From the NCBI GenBank assembly GCA_944381935.1, contig CALWMN010000007.1:91308-155307 (forward strand): 64,000 nt of DNA. Direction: 5' to 3'. Below are positions 51,653 through 59,713 of this stretch, in pieces. Made by a program: the position numbers and the translations under genes. How positions within the stretch are numbered: position 1 is the first letter of the stretch; the number at the start of each line of letters is the position of its first letter. Source of the DNA: an uncultured Mediterraneibacter sp. Its GTDB lineage: Bacteria; Bacillota; Clostridia; Lachnospirales; Lachnospiraceae. The notes under the pieces were generated by a model. That model worked only from the letters and a program-made list of their open reading frames with translations, did no database searches and was not told the DNA's origin.

Positions 51653-52759
51653 ATGACGAAGATTGATATAATATCCGGCTTTCTCGGGGCCGGGAAAACT
51701 ACGCTGATCAAGAAGCTGCTCTCGGAAGCGTTTACGGGGGAGCAGGTTGTACTGATTGAAAACGAATTTGGCGAGATTGGAATCGACGGCGGATTCTTAA
51801 AGGAATCCGGCATTGAGATACGGGAGATGAACTCGGGATGCATCTGCTGCTCGCTTGTGGGAGACTTTGGGAAATCTCTTCGCGAAGTAGTCGACACATA
51901 CCATCCCGACCGGATCCTGATCGAGCCGTCCGGTGTGGGAAAGCTCTCTGATGTGATCAAAGCTGTGCAGGATGTGCAGGATGAGATCGACGCGGGGCTG
52001 AACAGCTTTACGACGGTTGTGGATGTGACGAAGTGCAGGATTTACCGGAAGAATTTCGGGGAGTTCTTCAGCAATCAGATCGAATATGCAGGCACTGTGA
52101 TCTTAAGCCGGACGGACAAAGCGAAACCGGAGAAAGTCGAAGAAGCGGTTGCCCTGCTCCGGGAACTGAACGATAAGGCGCCCTTCATCACGACCCCGAT
52201 CGCGCAGCTTGAGGGGACGAAGATCCTGGAGACAATGGAAGCGGGAAAATCCCTGGAGGAAGAGCTCCTGGCAGAAGTGACATGCCCGGAGTGCGGCGGA
52301 CACCATGGGCATGGTGCATGCTGCGGACACGACCATCACCACGGGCATGGCCATGAAGAACATGGCCATCACCACGGACACGGCCATGAAGAACATGGCC
52401 ATCACCACGGACACGGCCATGAAGGGCATGGCCATCATCACGGTCACGAAGGACATCACCATCACGGGCATCATCACGCGGATGATGTCTTTACAAGCTG
52501 GGGACGCGAGACGATCCATACCTATACAAAGGATCAGGTCGAGGATATCTTAAAGAGGCTGGAAGAGGAAGGAGCCTTTGGCAACGTGCTCCGCGCGAAG
52601 GGAATGGTTGCAGGAACTGACGGCGGATGGATCTATTTTGACATGGTGCCGGGAGAGCATGAGATCAGGAGCGGCGCTCCTGAGTACACGGGAAGGATCT
52701 GCGTGATCGGCGCCCAGCTTAAGGAAGAGGAGCTTGCGCAGTTGTTTGGAGTGGCATAA
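51653..52759 (+). CDS. G3E-family GTPase (CobW/P47K type) with a His-rich metal-binding region
   Basis: 368 residues. The GTPase domain has Walker A SGFLGAGKTTLIKKLL, the CxCC metal motif MNSGCICCSLVGDFG, the DxxG-equivalent ILIEPSGVGKLSDVI, and the NKxD-equivalent LSRTDKAKP. Residues about 215-280 are a His/Gly/Glu run with CPEC and CCGH. It is built from an 11-residue repeat and could store or chelate Zn, Ni or Co. A C-terminal CobW-type domain follows (FGNVLRAKGMVAG, WIYFDMVPGEHEI). It is likely a metallochaperone that delivers a metal at the cost of GTP. Paired with another G3E GTPase 63 bp downstream. Confidence 0.9.
   Translation: MTKIDIISGFLGAGKTTLIKKLLSEAFTGEQVVLIENEFGEIGIDGGFLKESGIEIREMNSGCICCSLVGDFGKSLREVVDTYHPDRILIEPSGVGKLSDVIKAVQDVQDEIDAGLNSFTTVVDVTKCRIYRKNFGEFFSNQIEYAGTVILSRTDKAKPEKVEEAVALLRELNDKAPFITTPIAQLEGTKILETMEAGKSLEEELLAEVTCPECGGHHGHGACCGHDHHHGHGHEEHGHHHGHGHEEHGHHHGHGHEGHGHHHGHEGHHHHGHHHADDVFTSWGRETIHTYTKDQVEDILKRLEEEGAFGNVLRAKGMVAGTDGGWIYFDMVPGEHEIRSGAPEYTGRICVIGAQLKEEELAQLFGVA
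52349..52447. repeat. Tandem 33-bp repeat encoding the His-rich region
   Basis: Three units (52349-52381, 52382-52414, 52415-52447). The first two are identical and the third has diverged. Each encodes GHEEHGHHHGH-type sequence. In frame, so unit-number changes would only alter the number of metal ligands. Confidence 0.9.
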
Positions 52760-52821
52760 ACGCCGGAAAATCACCGGGCGGGGATACGTCCCCGCTCCCG
52801 GTATGACAGGAGAGACAGAAT

Positions 52822-53769
52822 ATGAACGAAGCGGATGTGATGGTATATCTGATGACGGGTTTTCTGGACAGCGGAAAGACCCAGTTCCTCGACTTCACCC
52901 TGAAGCAGGACTATTTCCAGATCAGCGGGAAGACCCTCCTGATCCTCTGTGAAGAGGGGGAGGGAGAATATGATCCTGTGGAGATGCTGAAATATGGCGT
53001 TGTCATAGAGAAGGTGGAAGATCAGGAGACGTTTACGGAAGAATGGCTGGAGGAAATGGACCGTAAGCATGGGCCGGAGCGTGTTGTAATCGAGTACAAC
53101 GGCATGTGGAAGGTCAGCGATTTTGAGAACATGAAGCTGCCCCGCGGCTGGAGCGTTGAGCAGAAGATCACGACGGTGGACGCCAGCACGTTCCAGATGT
53201 ACCTGGTGAATTTGAAACCGCTTTTTGTGGAGATGGTAAGAGGCGCGGAGCTGGTTCTCTTTAACCGCTGCGAGGATAAGAAACCGCTTGCCGGATACCG
53301 CAGGAGTGTGAAGGTGGTAAGTCCGCAGGCGGAAGTGATTTTTGAGGATGAAAACGGGGAGGTTGACAATATCTTTGAGGATGATGTGCCCTATGACCTG
53401 AAAGCCCCTGTGATTGAGATCCGCCGCGAGGACTATGGGATCTGGTATGTCGATATGATGGAACACCCGGAGCGCTATAAAGGCAGAGTGGTGGAATTTA
53501 CGGCAAAGGTGCTCAAACCAAAGGCATTCCCATCCAAAGTGTTCCTCCCGGGACGCATGGCGATGACCTGCTGCGCGGATGATACTTCCTTCCTGGGATA
53601 TGTATGCCGCAGCTCATATGCCCCGAAGCTCAAAGCCGGGCAGTGGGTGAAGGTTCGGGCGAAAGTAAGGTTCGCGAATCTGTCCATATACCGCGGGGAA
53701 GGTCCGGTGCTTGAGGCAGAGAATATAGATCTTGCGGAACCCATAGAAGAACTGGTATACTTCAATTAA
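52822..53769 (+). CDS. G3E-like GTPase with a C-terminal DUF1980/TIGR03943-like domain
   Basis: 315 residues. The N-terminal part is a CobW-like P-loop protein (YLMTGFLDSGKTQFLDFTLK, IEYNGMWKVSDFEN in place of the EPSG switch, LVLFNRCEDKKP as the base-recognition loop). It lacks the CxCC motif. The C-terminal half (from about residue 205) looks like the TIGR03943/DUF1980 domain, with VDMMEHPERYKGRVVEFTAK, GRMAMTCCADDTSFLGYVCR and WVKVRAKVRF. DUF1980 proteins are encoded with CobW-like permease partners in metal-related loci. The Cys pair TCCADD may bind metal. It follows the His-rich GTPase. Confidence 0.78.
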   Translation: MNEADVMVYLMTGFLDSGKTQFLDFTLKQDYFQISGKTLLILCEEGEGEYDPVEMLKYGVVIEKVEDQETFTEEWLEEMDRKHGPERVVIEYNGMWKVSDFENMKLPRGWSVEQKITTVDASTFQMYLVNLKPLFVEMVRGAELVLFNRCEDKKPLAGYRRSVKVVSPQAEVIFEDENGEVDNIFEDDVPYDLKAPVIEIRREDYGIWYVDMMEHPERYKGRVVEFTAKVLKPKAFPSKVFLPGRMAMTCCADDTSFLGYVCRSSYAPKLKAGQWVKVRAKVRFANLSIYRGEGPVLEAENIDLAEPIEELVYFN

Positions 53770-53789
53770 ACAAACAGGAGGTTCAGAAA

Positions 53790-54752
53790 ATGGAGAAGAA
53801 ATATGATGTGCTTGCGCTCGGCGAGCTGCTGATTGATTTTACGATGAACGGGGAGAGCGAACAGGGAAATCGTCTGTTTGAGGCGTGCCCGGGAGGGGCG
53901 CCCTGCAATGTGCTTGCCCTTTTAAATAAAATGGGAAAGAAAACGGCATTTCTCGGGAAGGTCGGAAAGGATCAGTTCGGGGTCCTCTTGAGGGATACGA
54001 TTACGGAAGCGGGGATCGACGCGTCACATCTGGTGATGGATGGCACCGTAAATACAACGCTGGCTTTTGTACATACATTCCCGGATGGAGACAGGGATTT
54101 TTCCTTCTACAGGAATCCCGGCGCGGATATGATGCTGACGGCAGAGGAGGTTGATCCGGAGTTCGTAAAGCAGGCGAGGATCTTCCATTTTGGGACGTTG
54201 TCCATGACCCATGACGGGGTGCGTGAGGCGACAAAGAAAGCGATTGCCGCAGCAAAGGAGAACGGATGCCTGATTTCCTTTGACCCGAACTTGAGGGAAC
54301 CTCTCTGGAGTTCTCTTGACGTGGCGAAGGAGCAGATGGAATATGGATTTGGGAAATGTGATATTCTGAAGATTTCTGACAATGAAGTGCAGTTCGTATC
54401 GGGCAGAGAAGATTATGACGAAGGCGTCGCGTATCTCCAGGAAAAATATCAGATACCGCTGATCCTCCTGTCCGCGGGCAGATCGGGAAGCCGGGCATAT
54501 TACAAAGGGATGCGGGTAGAGTGCCCCGGGTTTACGGTAAATACGATCGAGACAACAGGGGCGGGGGATACGTTTTGCGGCAGTTCCCTGAATTATATCC
54601 TGGAGCATGATTTTGACCATCTGACAGGAGATGGATTAAAGGAGATGCTTACCTTTGCAAATGCGGCTGCCGCGATCGTGACGACAAAGAAAGGCGCGAT
54701 CCGGGCAATGCCGCAGCGGGAAGACGTTCTCAGGCTGATCAGGGAACAGTAA
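53790..54752 (+). CDS. PfkB-family carbohydrate kinase (fructokinase-like)
   Basis: A 320-residue ribokinase-fold sugar kinase. It opens DVLALGELLIDFTMNGE; the substrate-side GGAPCNVLALLNKMGKKTAF and the catalytic GAGDTFCGSSLNYIL (anion hole and Asp base) are present, with FDPNLREPLW preceding the nucleotide site. Closest in pattern to fructokinases (ScrK-like). It could phosphorylate the fructose released from sucrose by the downstream raffinose operon, though it has its own terminator. GGAGG precedes the ATG. Confidence 0.9.
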   Translation: MEKKYDVLALGELLIDFTMNGESEQGNRLFEACPGGAPCNVLALLNKMGKKTAFLGKVGKDQFGVLLRDTITEAGIDASHLVMDGTVNTTLAFVHTFPDGDRDFSFYRNPGADMMLTAEEVDPEFVKQARIFHFGTLSMTHDGVREATKKAIAAAKENGCLISFDPNLREPLWSSLDVAKEQMEYGFGKCDILKISDNEVQFVSGREDYDEGVAYLQEKYQIPLILLSAGRSGSRAYYKGMRVECPGFTVNTIETTGAGDTFCGSSLNYILEHDFDHLTGDGLKEMLTFANAAAAIVTTKKGAIRAMPQREDVLRLIREQ

Positions 54753-54778
54753 ACAGCGGAGAAAAAGCGGTTGACAGG

Positions 54779-54816
54779 CTGCCGTACCGGAGAGAAATCC
54801 CGGTGCGGCAGTTTTT
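54779..54816 (+). terminator. Terminator after the PfkB-family kinase
   Basis: CTGCCGTACCGG at 54779-54790 pairs with 54800-54811 (one G-T pair), followed by TTTTT. Confidence 0.88.
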
Positions 54817-54866
54817 AAGTTAAAATATGTGCAATAAAAAATATCAAAATATTTTCAAAACATCAC

Positions 54867-54895
54867 TTGACTGCCTTGCGCATATATGGTAATAT
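54867..54895 (+). promoter_or_regulatory. Promoter of the coiled-coil gene
   Basis: TTGACT at 54867-54872 and TAATAT at 54890-54895, 17-bp spacer. The spacer and -10 box carry an imperfect dyad CATATAT/ATATATG, a possible operator. Confidence 0.5.
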
Positions 54896-54986
54896 ATGTG
54901 CACAGTTGGATATTGGATATGCGCATAGAATGTTCTGCTGGTGAAGCCGGATATTTGTTCTGTACACAGAGAAGGGAGAGGAACGT

Positions 54987-55481
54987 ATGGTAGATAAGGA
55001 GATGCTCCATGCGATCTCCGGGATGATGGATGAAAAGCTTCAGGGTCTGGAGAGCCGGATGGATGGGAAGCTTGAGAGCCTGGAGAACCGGATGGACGAG
55101 AAGCTTGAGAGCCTGGAGAACCGGATGGATGGGAAGCTTGAGAGCCTGGAGAACCGGATGGACGAGAAGCTTGAGAGCCTGGAAAATCGGATGGATAAGA
55201 GGATAACAGGTCTCGAACAGGGAGTCAGTGAGATGAAAAAGGATATCGGCAATCTGGACAGAAAACTCGCCGAGACAGAAAATTTTCTGATTGATGAGAT
55301 CGGAAGGACGCAGTCGTATCTGGAAAGGCCTCTTACTGCATTGCAGGAAAGTGTGAAGGAGATGGCCGATTATTATCACATTGTGAAGGTGGATTGTGAA
55401 ACACAAAGAATACTGACAATAAGGATGAACCGGATGGAGGCGCGCCTGAGGAAGGTGGAAGCGCAGATGGCTCTGGCATGA
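54987..55481 (+). CDS. Repeat-built coiled-coil protein
   Basis: I do not recognise this 164-residue protein. Residues 12-70 are five copies of an 11-residue unit M-D-(E/G)-K-L-(E/Q)-(S/G)-L-E-(N/S)-R, a hendecad that suits a long parallel coiled coil. Residues 70-110 continue helical (SEMKKDIGNLDRKLAETENF) and the end, QRILTIRMNRMEARLRKVEA, is a second amphipathic helix. No signal peptide or membrane segment. Similar small proteins occur beside regulators in Clostridia, but no function is established. It sits alone between a promoter and a strong terminator. AGGGAGAGG precedes the ATG. Confidence 0.75.
   Translation: MVDKEMLHAISGMMDEKLQGLESRMDGKLESLENRMDEKLESLENRMDGKLESLENRMDEKLESLENRMDKRITGLEQGVSEMKKDIGNLDRKLAETENFLIDEIGRTQSYLERPLTALQESVKEMADYYHIVKVDCETQRILTIRMNRMEARLRKVEAQMALA
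55056..55187. repeat. Four 33-bp tandem repeats (two 66-bp dimers)
   Basis: Units start at 55056, 55089, 55122 and 55155. Units 1 and 3 (with GAT GGG) are alike and units 2 and 4 (with GAC GAG) are alike, so a 66-bp pair has been duplicated recently. A more diverged unit precedes them at about 55026. Confidence 0.9.
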
Positions 55482-55503
55482 GGGCAGGATTTGAACAGCT
55501 TTG

Positions 55504-55541
55504 AAAGACGGGCAGGACAGGAGTTGGTCCTGCCCGTCTTT
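55504..55541. terminator. Terminator after the coiled-coil gene
   Basis: AAAGACGGGCAGGAC at 55504-55518 pairs perfectly with 55527-55541. It lies between convergent genes, with A- and T-rich ends on both sides. Confidence 0.85.
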
Positions 55542-55602
55542 CTGCAACAGGGATGGGCCGAAGTACGTGTTTGCCGGGATCCTGGCGGCCGCTTACAATA
55601 CT

Positions 55603-56454
55603 TTAGGATGTGACCTGGTTTTTATTCCGCCATTCCCTCGGGGCCATTCCGTAAGTATGCTTAAAGGCGCGGGAGAAGTGAAGCTGATTGGGATAGCCCA
55701 CGGCATTGCCGACGTCCGCGATGGACAACCCGGTCAGCTTTAACAGCTCCGCCGCTTTTACCATGCGGTAGTTTAAGAGAAATTCCTGGGGCGACTTTCC
55801 GATGGTATCTTTAAAGATACGCCCGAAATAGCTCCGGTTCAGTCCGCAAAATTCCGCTATACCCTCTACAGTAATATCATTCTGAAAGTTCTGCTCGATA
55901 TAGGTGAGCGCTTCCTTAATATAAAAATCCCGCATCCGTCCTTTCTGAGAAAGACGCAGTCCTGCGGATGAACGGGACAGGTAATCAATAAAAAGGTACA
56001 GGTGCCCAATCAGGTGGAATGGCGATTCATTGCCATGCTCAACGATATACAGAAGTTCCTGATACATACCTTCCCTCAGGTCCTTGGGGCGGGCATGATA
56101 GACAGGATTATCCACAGACAGTCCTGCAATTTCCACAATTTCTTTGGCGCGCAGGCCGTCAAATTCCAGCCATACATATTCCCAGGGCAGATTCTTGTCC
56201 GCGATATAGGTACTGATCTGACGCGGAAACAGCATGAAGCCCTGTCCGCTCCTAATCTGATATTCGCAGGTGATCCCCTTTGAGTCATCTGCGAACAGCC
56301 GTCCTGTTCCGGATACGACATAGTGGAATAAGAAATGGTTTCTTGAGGCAGGCCCAAAGGAATGTGCGGGCGAACACTGTTCTTTCCCAAACTGGTACAG
56401 TCCCAGATCAACGAAGTTTTCGTTTGGAAACACGGAAAAAATAAGATCGCTCAT
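55603..56454 (-). CDS. AraC family regulator of the alpha-galactoside operon
   Basis: A 283-residue regulator. The N-terminal half is an AraC-type cupin sensor (LFHYVVSGTGRLFADD, GQGFMLFPRQISTYIADK, PWEYVWLEFDG). The C-terminal half has two helix-turn-helix motifs, NDITVEGIAEFCGLNRSYFG and GLSIADVGNAVGYPNQLHFS followed by RAFKHTYGMAPREWR. It is divergent from the sugar-uptake operon and is the likely activator, sensing an alpha-galactoside such as melibiose or raffinose. The start is at 56454 with AAGGAG upstream; the open frame to 56508 lacks a ribosome site. Confidence 0.9.
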   Translation of the reverse strand: MSDLIFSVFPNENFVDLGLYQFGKEQCSPAHSFGPASRNHFLFHYVVSGTGRLFADDSKGITCEYQIRSGQGFMLFPRQISTYIADKNLPWEYVWLEFDGLRAKEIVEIAGLSVDNPVYHARPKDLREGMYQELLYIVEHGNESPFHLIGHLYLFIDYLSRSSAGLRLSQKGRMRDFYIKEALTYIEQNFQNDITVEGIAEFCGLNRSYFGRIFKDTIGKSPQEFLLNYRMVKAAELLKLTGLSIADVGNAVGYPNQLHFSRAFKHTYGMAPREWRNKNQVTS

Positions 56455-56510
56455 AGACAGAAGCTCCTTGTGTATTTTTAAGAATCGGATACATTTATAA
56501 TATACCAAAA

Positions 56511-56606
56511 TGCGACTCTACTTTGCAATAGGAAGGAAGAAGTCGCACAAAGGCATAAAAAATGAAATATGACGATATTTATAGGCACATTATGGAATGT
56601 TATAAT
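56511..56606 (+). promoter_or_regulatory. AraC/operon intergenic control region
   Basis: TTTATA at 56578-56583 and TATAAT at 56601-56606 (17-bp spacer) face the operon. An inverted pair TGCGACT (56511-56517) and AGTCGCA (56541-56547) upstream is a candidate AraC-regulator site. The weak -35 box fits an activated promoter. Confidence 0.5.
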
Positions 56607-56652
56607 GGGCTCAGAAATGGATAAAAGGAGAAAGGAAGGAGCTGAAACTATT

Positions 56653-57936
56653 ATGAGAAGGGAAAATGCGATCAGTGCAGCCCTGGCAGTAGCAATGCTG
56701 ACGGCGGTAATTCTTCCGGGATGCGGCTCAGAAGGGGACAGTGGAGTGACAGAAATTGAGATTCTACAGTATAAACCCGAGGCTGCCGCATATTTTGACA
56801 GGGTGGAGGATGAATTTAATGAGAGCCACGACGACATTCATCTTACCATCAGTTCCCCGAATGATGCGAGCACGATCATGCGTACACGGTTTATCAGGGA
56901 GGATTACCCGGATATCATCGGCATAGGAGGAGATATCAACTATTCTTACTATGTTGATGCAGGGATTCTGGCGGACGTATCTGACTATGAAGGAATCTCG
57001 GATATCAACCCGAGCTATGTGGATATTCTGGAATCTCTTGAGATTGTGCCGACAGAGGGAACGTATGGCGTCCCGTATGCGGCGAATGCAGCGGGAGTTC
57101 TGTATAACCGCGAGATGTTTGAAGAGCACGGCTGGGAGATCCCAGAGACATGGGATGAGCTGATCCAACTGTGTGAGGACATCAAATCTGAGGGAATCCT
57201 GCCGTTTTATTTCGGATTCCGTGACACGTGGACCTGCCTGGCGCCGTGGAATGCACTTGCGGTCGGACTGGCGCCGTCGGATACATGCCAGAATGTAAAT
57301 GCAGGGGAAACGACATTTTCAAAAGAGTACAGGGAGACTGCCCAAAAGTGTCTGGAGCTTCTGGACTATGGACCGGACGATCCGTTTGCATATGGATACA
57401 ACGACGCATGTACGGCGTTTGCCAACGGCGAATCCGCGATGTATCCCATCGGCAGCTATGCAGTGCCGCAGATCAAGCAGGTAAACCCGGACATGAACAT
57501 TGACTCCTTCGTAATGCCAGGCAACAACGACGCATCAGAAAATACGCTGAACTCAGGCGTGGACCTGATGTTTGCCGTGACAGAAGCATGCGAGGACAAG
57601 GATGCTGCGCTGGAGGTCATCAGTTTCCTTCTGGAGGATGACAATATTCAGGCGTATATTGATGACCAGAATGCGATCCCCTGCAAGGCGGGTGAGTTTG
57701 AGCTGGCGTCAGAGCTGGACGGTATGGCTTCATTTATCGAAGCGGGCAATATGACGGACTATCAGGACCACTATTATCCGTCTGAGATGGCAGCGGACGC
57801 ACTGATCCAGACATTCCTGATCAATGGAGACGTGGATACGTTCCTTGAGGATTTTGACACGCGCTGGCAGCGATACAACAGAGACATTATCCGTGAAGTA
57901 CAGCAATACAACGAAGAACACGGGACTGCCGAGTAG
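56653..57936 (+). CDS. ABC transporter sugar-binding lipoprotein (alpha-galactoside type)
   Basis: A 427-residue extracellular binding protein. The lipoprotein signal ends in the lipobox LPGC (LAVAMLTAVILPGCGSEG), so the protein is anchored outside the membrane by lipidated Cys. The rest fits the bacterial type 1 solute-binding family (ITSSPNDAST-like SSPNDASTIMRTRFIREDYP, YAANAAGVLYNREMFEEHGW, WDELIQLCEDIKSEG, NGESAMYPIGSYAVP). It delivers sugars, probably raffinose-family oligosaccharides, to the two permeases that follow. ATG 56653 has AAGGAG upstream; the frame is open to 56569 without a signal. Confidence 0.92.
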   Translation: MRRENAISAALAVAMLTAVILPGCGSEGDSGVTEIEILQYKPEAAAYFDRVEDEFNESHDDIHLTISSPNDASTIMRTRFIREDYPDIIGIGGDINYSYYVDAGILADVSDYEGISDINPSYVDILESLEIVPTEGTYGVPYAANAAGVLYNREMFEEHGWEIPETWDELIQLCEDIKSEGILPFYFGFRDTWTCLAPWNALAVGLAPSDTCQNVNAGETTFSKEYRETAQKCLELLDYGPDDPFAYGYNDACTAFANGESAMYPIGSYAVPQIKQVNPDMNIDSFVMPGNNDASENTLNSGVDLMFAVTEACEDKDAALEVISFLLEDDNIQAYIDDQNAIPCKAGEFELASELDGMASFIEAGNMTDYQDHYYPSEMAADALIQTFLINGDVDTFLEDFDTRWQRYNRDIIREVQQYNEEHGTAE

Positions 57937-57954
57937 GAAAGGAGCGGACAGACT

Positions 57955-58827
57955 ATGAAAAAGGCAAATGACAGTAAACGGACTTACATGCTGATCACGA
58001 TACCGATCCTGGCATTGTTCGTGTGTTTTAATACAGTACCGCTGATCCGCGGTGTCATCTACAGCTTTACGAATTTTAAAGGATTCGGGGATTATGACTG
58101 GGTAGGGCTGAGGAACTATATGGATCTGTTTACAGATCCCAGGATAGGGAACTCCTACCTCTTTACGATCAAACTTGCCATCGTGGCGACCATTGTGACG
58201 AATGTGATCAGCCTGGTCCTTGCGCTGGGGCTGAACAGTAAGATCAGGGGAAAGACATTCCTGCGCGCAGCTTATTTTGTGCCGAATGTACTCGGAGCGC
58301 TGGTGGTTGGGTATATCTTCCAGTACATTTTTACATATATCCTTCCGGAGATCGGAAAGATGGTCGGGAACAAGACGCTGAGCACCAGCCTGCTTTCCAG
58401 CACCAGCCTGGCGTGGATCGCGATTGTGGTTGTGTGTGCCTGGCAGAATATCGCGATGAACACGATCATTTACATTTCCGGCCTGCAGACCGTACCGGAG
58501 GATGTGTACGAGGCAGGGGACCTTGACGGAGCTACGGGATGGAAGAAATTCAGATATCTGACATTCCCTCTGATCATCCCGTTCTTTACCATCAACATGG
58601 TTCTCTGCGTGAAGAACTTTCTGATGGTATTTGACCAGATCATGGCAATGACACAGGGCGGACCGGCACAGAGCACGGAATCCATCTCCTACCTGATCTA
58701 CCAGAATGGTATGGAGGGCGGAAGCTTTGGGTACCAGAGCGCCAATGCGGTGGTATTCTTTATCGTGATCGTGGCGATCTCCGTAGCACAGATGTCCATA
58801 TCAAGTAAGAAGGAGGAACAGTTATAA
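57955..58827 (+). CDS. ABC sugar permease (MalF-type subunit)
   Basis: A 290-residue membrane protein with six helices and the EAA loop VYEAGDLDGATGWKKFRYLT that contacts the ATPase. It opens with a short cytoplasmic tail and YMLITIPILALFVCFNTVPL. It begins 18 bp after the binding-protein gene and its stop shares a base with the next start (TAATG). No ATPase gene is in the operon, so a shared MsmK-type ATPase elsewhere must power it, as is usual in Firmicutes. Confidence 0.93.
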   Translation: MKKANDSKRTYMLITIPILALFVCFNTVPLIRGVIYSFTNFKGFGDYDWVGLRNYMDLFTDPRIGNSYLFTIKLAIVATIVTNVISLVLALGLNSKIRGKTFLRAAYFVPNVLGALVVGYIFQYIFTYILPEIGKMVGNKTLSTSLLSSTSLAWIAIVVVCAWQNIAMNTIIYISGLQTVPEDVYEAGDLDGATGWKKFRYLTFPLIIPFFTINMVLCVKNFLMVFDQIMAMTQGGPAQSTESISYLIYQNGMEGGSFGYQSANAVVFFIVIVAISVAQMSISSKKEEQL

Positions 58828-59669
58828 TGTATGAGAAAATGAAAGCAAGAATAAACTGGCCTGTTACGATCCTTCTGTTCATCGGACTGCTGACGATAGC
58901 GTTCCCGCTCTATATGGCAATCGTGATCGCGTTCAAGCAGCCCTCGGAGATGACGACAAGCATTTCCGGTATCCTCTCCCTGCCGGAGACATGGAGTTTA
59001 AGTAATTTTGCACAGGCGATGGAACTGACGGATTTCTGGCGGTCACTTGGCAACAGCTTACTGGTAACGGTGATGACGGTTGTGCTCAGTATCGTCCTCC
59101 ATTCCCTGATGGGATATGCGGTGGGAAGAAATAAAGCGCACAGCAGGTTTTATAATATCGTATACCTGTTCATTGTGAGCGGTATGTTCGTCCCGTTCGC
59201 GATCCTGATGATGCCTCTGGCGAAACAGACCGCAGAGATGCATCTTGATAATTGGACTGGCGTTATTCTTCTGTATGTGGTATTCTATATGCCGATGAAT
59301 TTACTTCTATACACAGGGTATCTTGTAAACATCCCGATCGCGCTTGAAGAGGCGTCCCGGGTAGACGGGGCGAGCACATGGCGTACGTTCTGGAAGATTA
59401 TCTTCCCGATCATGAAGCCGATGCATGCTACGGTCGCGGTCATCACAGCGCTGGCGGTATGGAATGACGTTATGACGCCTCTGGTCATCATGGCAGGATC
59501 AGGGCAGAATACGCTTCCTTTGGCTCAGCTTACATTCCAGACGCAGTTTGGTACGAACTACAATCTGGCGTTTGCTTCTTACCTTCTGGCGTTGGTCCCG
59601 ATTATCATTTTCTATGTGATCTGCCAGAAGCAGATTATCAACGGTGTGGTAAACGGCGCTGTGAAATAG
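58827..59669 (+). CDS. ABC sugar permease (MalG-type subunit)
   Basis: A 280-residue partner permease with six helices (WPVTILLFIGLLTIAFPLYM first) and the EAA loop ALEEASRVDGASTWRTFWKI followed by IFPIMKPMHATVAVITALAVWND. It overlaps the upstream gene by one base (TAATG), so the two subunits are translated together. The gap to the alpha-galactosidase is 44 bp, with GGAGG before its start. Confidence 0.93.
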   Translation: MYEKMKARINWPVTILLFIGLLTIAFPLYMAIVIAFKQPSEMTTSISGILSLPETWSLSNFAQAMELTDFWRSLGNSLLVTVMTVVLSIVLHSLMGYAVGRNKAHSRFYNIVYLFIVSGMFVPFAILMMPLAKQTAEMHLDNWTGVILLYVVFYMPMNLLLYTGYLVNIPIALEEASRVDGASTWRTFWKIIFPIMKPMHATVAVITALAVWNDVMTPLVIMAGSGQNTLPLAQLTFQTQFGTNYNLAFASYLLALVPIIIFYVICQKQIINGVVNGAVK

Positions 59670-59713
59670 GCACAGAAGGTGCCCTGGCATACAAAACAGC
59701 AGGAGGAACAAAG

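Noticed and set aside
52349-52447. CRISPR-like repeat array
   Set aside because: The units are contiguous, without spacers, and in frame within a His-rich coding region.
55056-55187. CRISPR-like repeat array
   Set aside because: Head-to-tail coding repeats of an 11-residue coiled-coil unit; no spacers and no cas genes.
55542-55602. Short gene fragment between the terminator and the AraC gene
   Set aside because: A short open stretch exists (KYVFAGILAAAYNTL) but there is no start signal or recognisable family.
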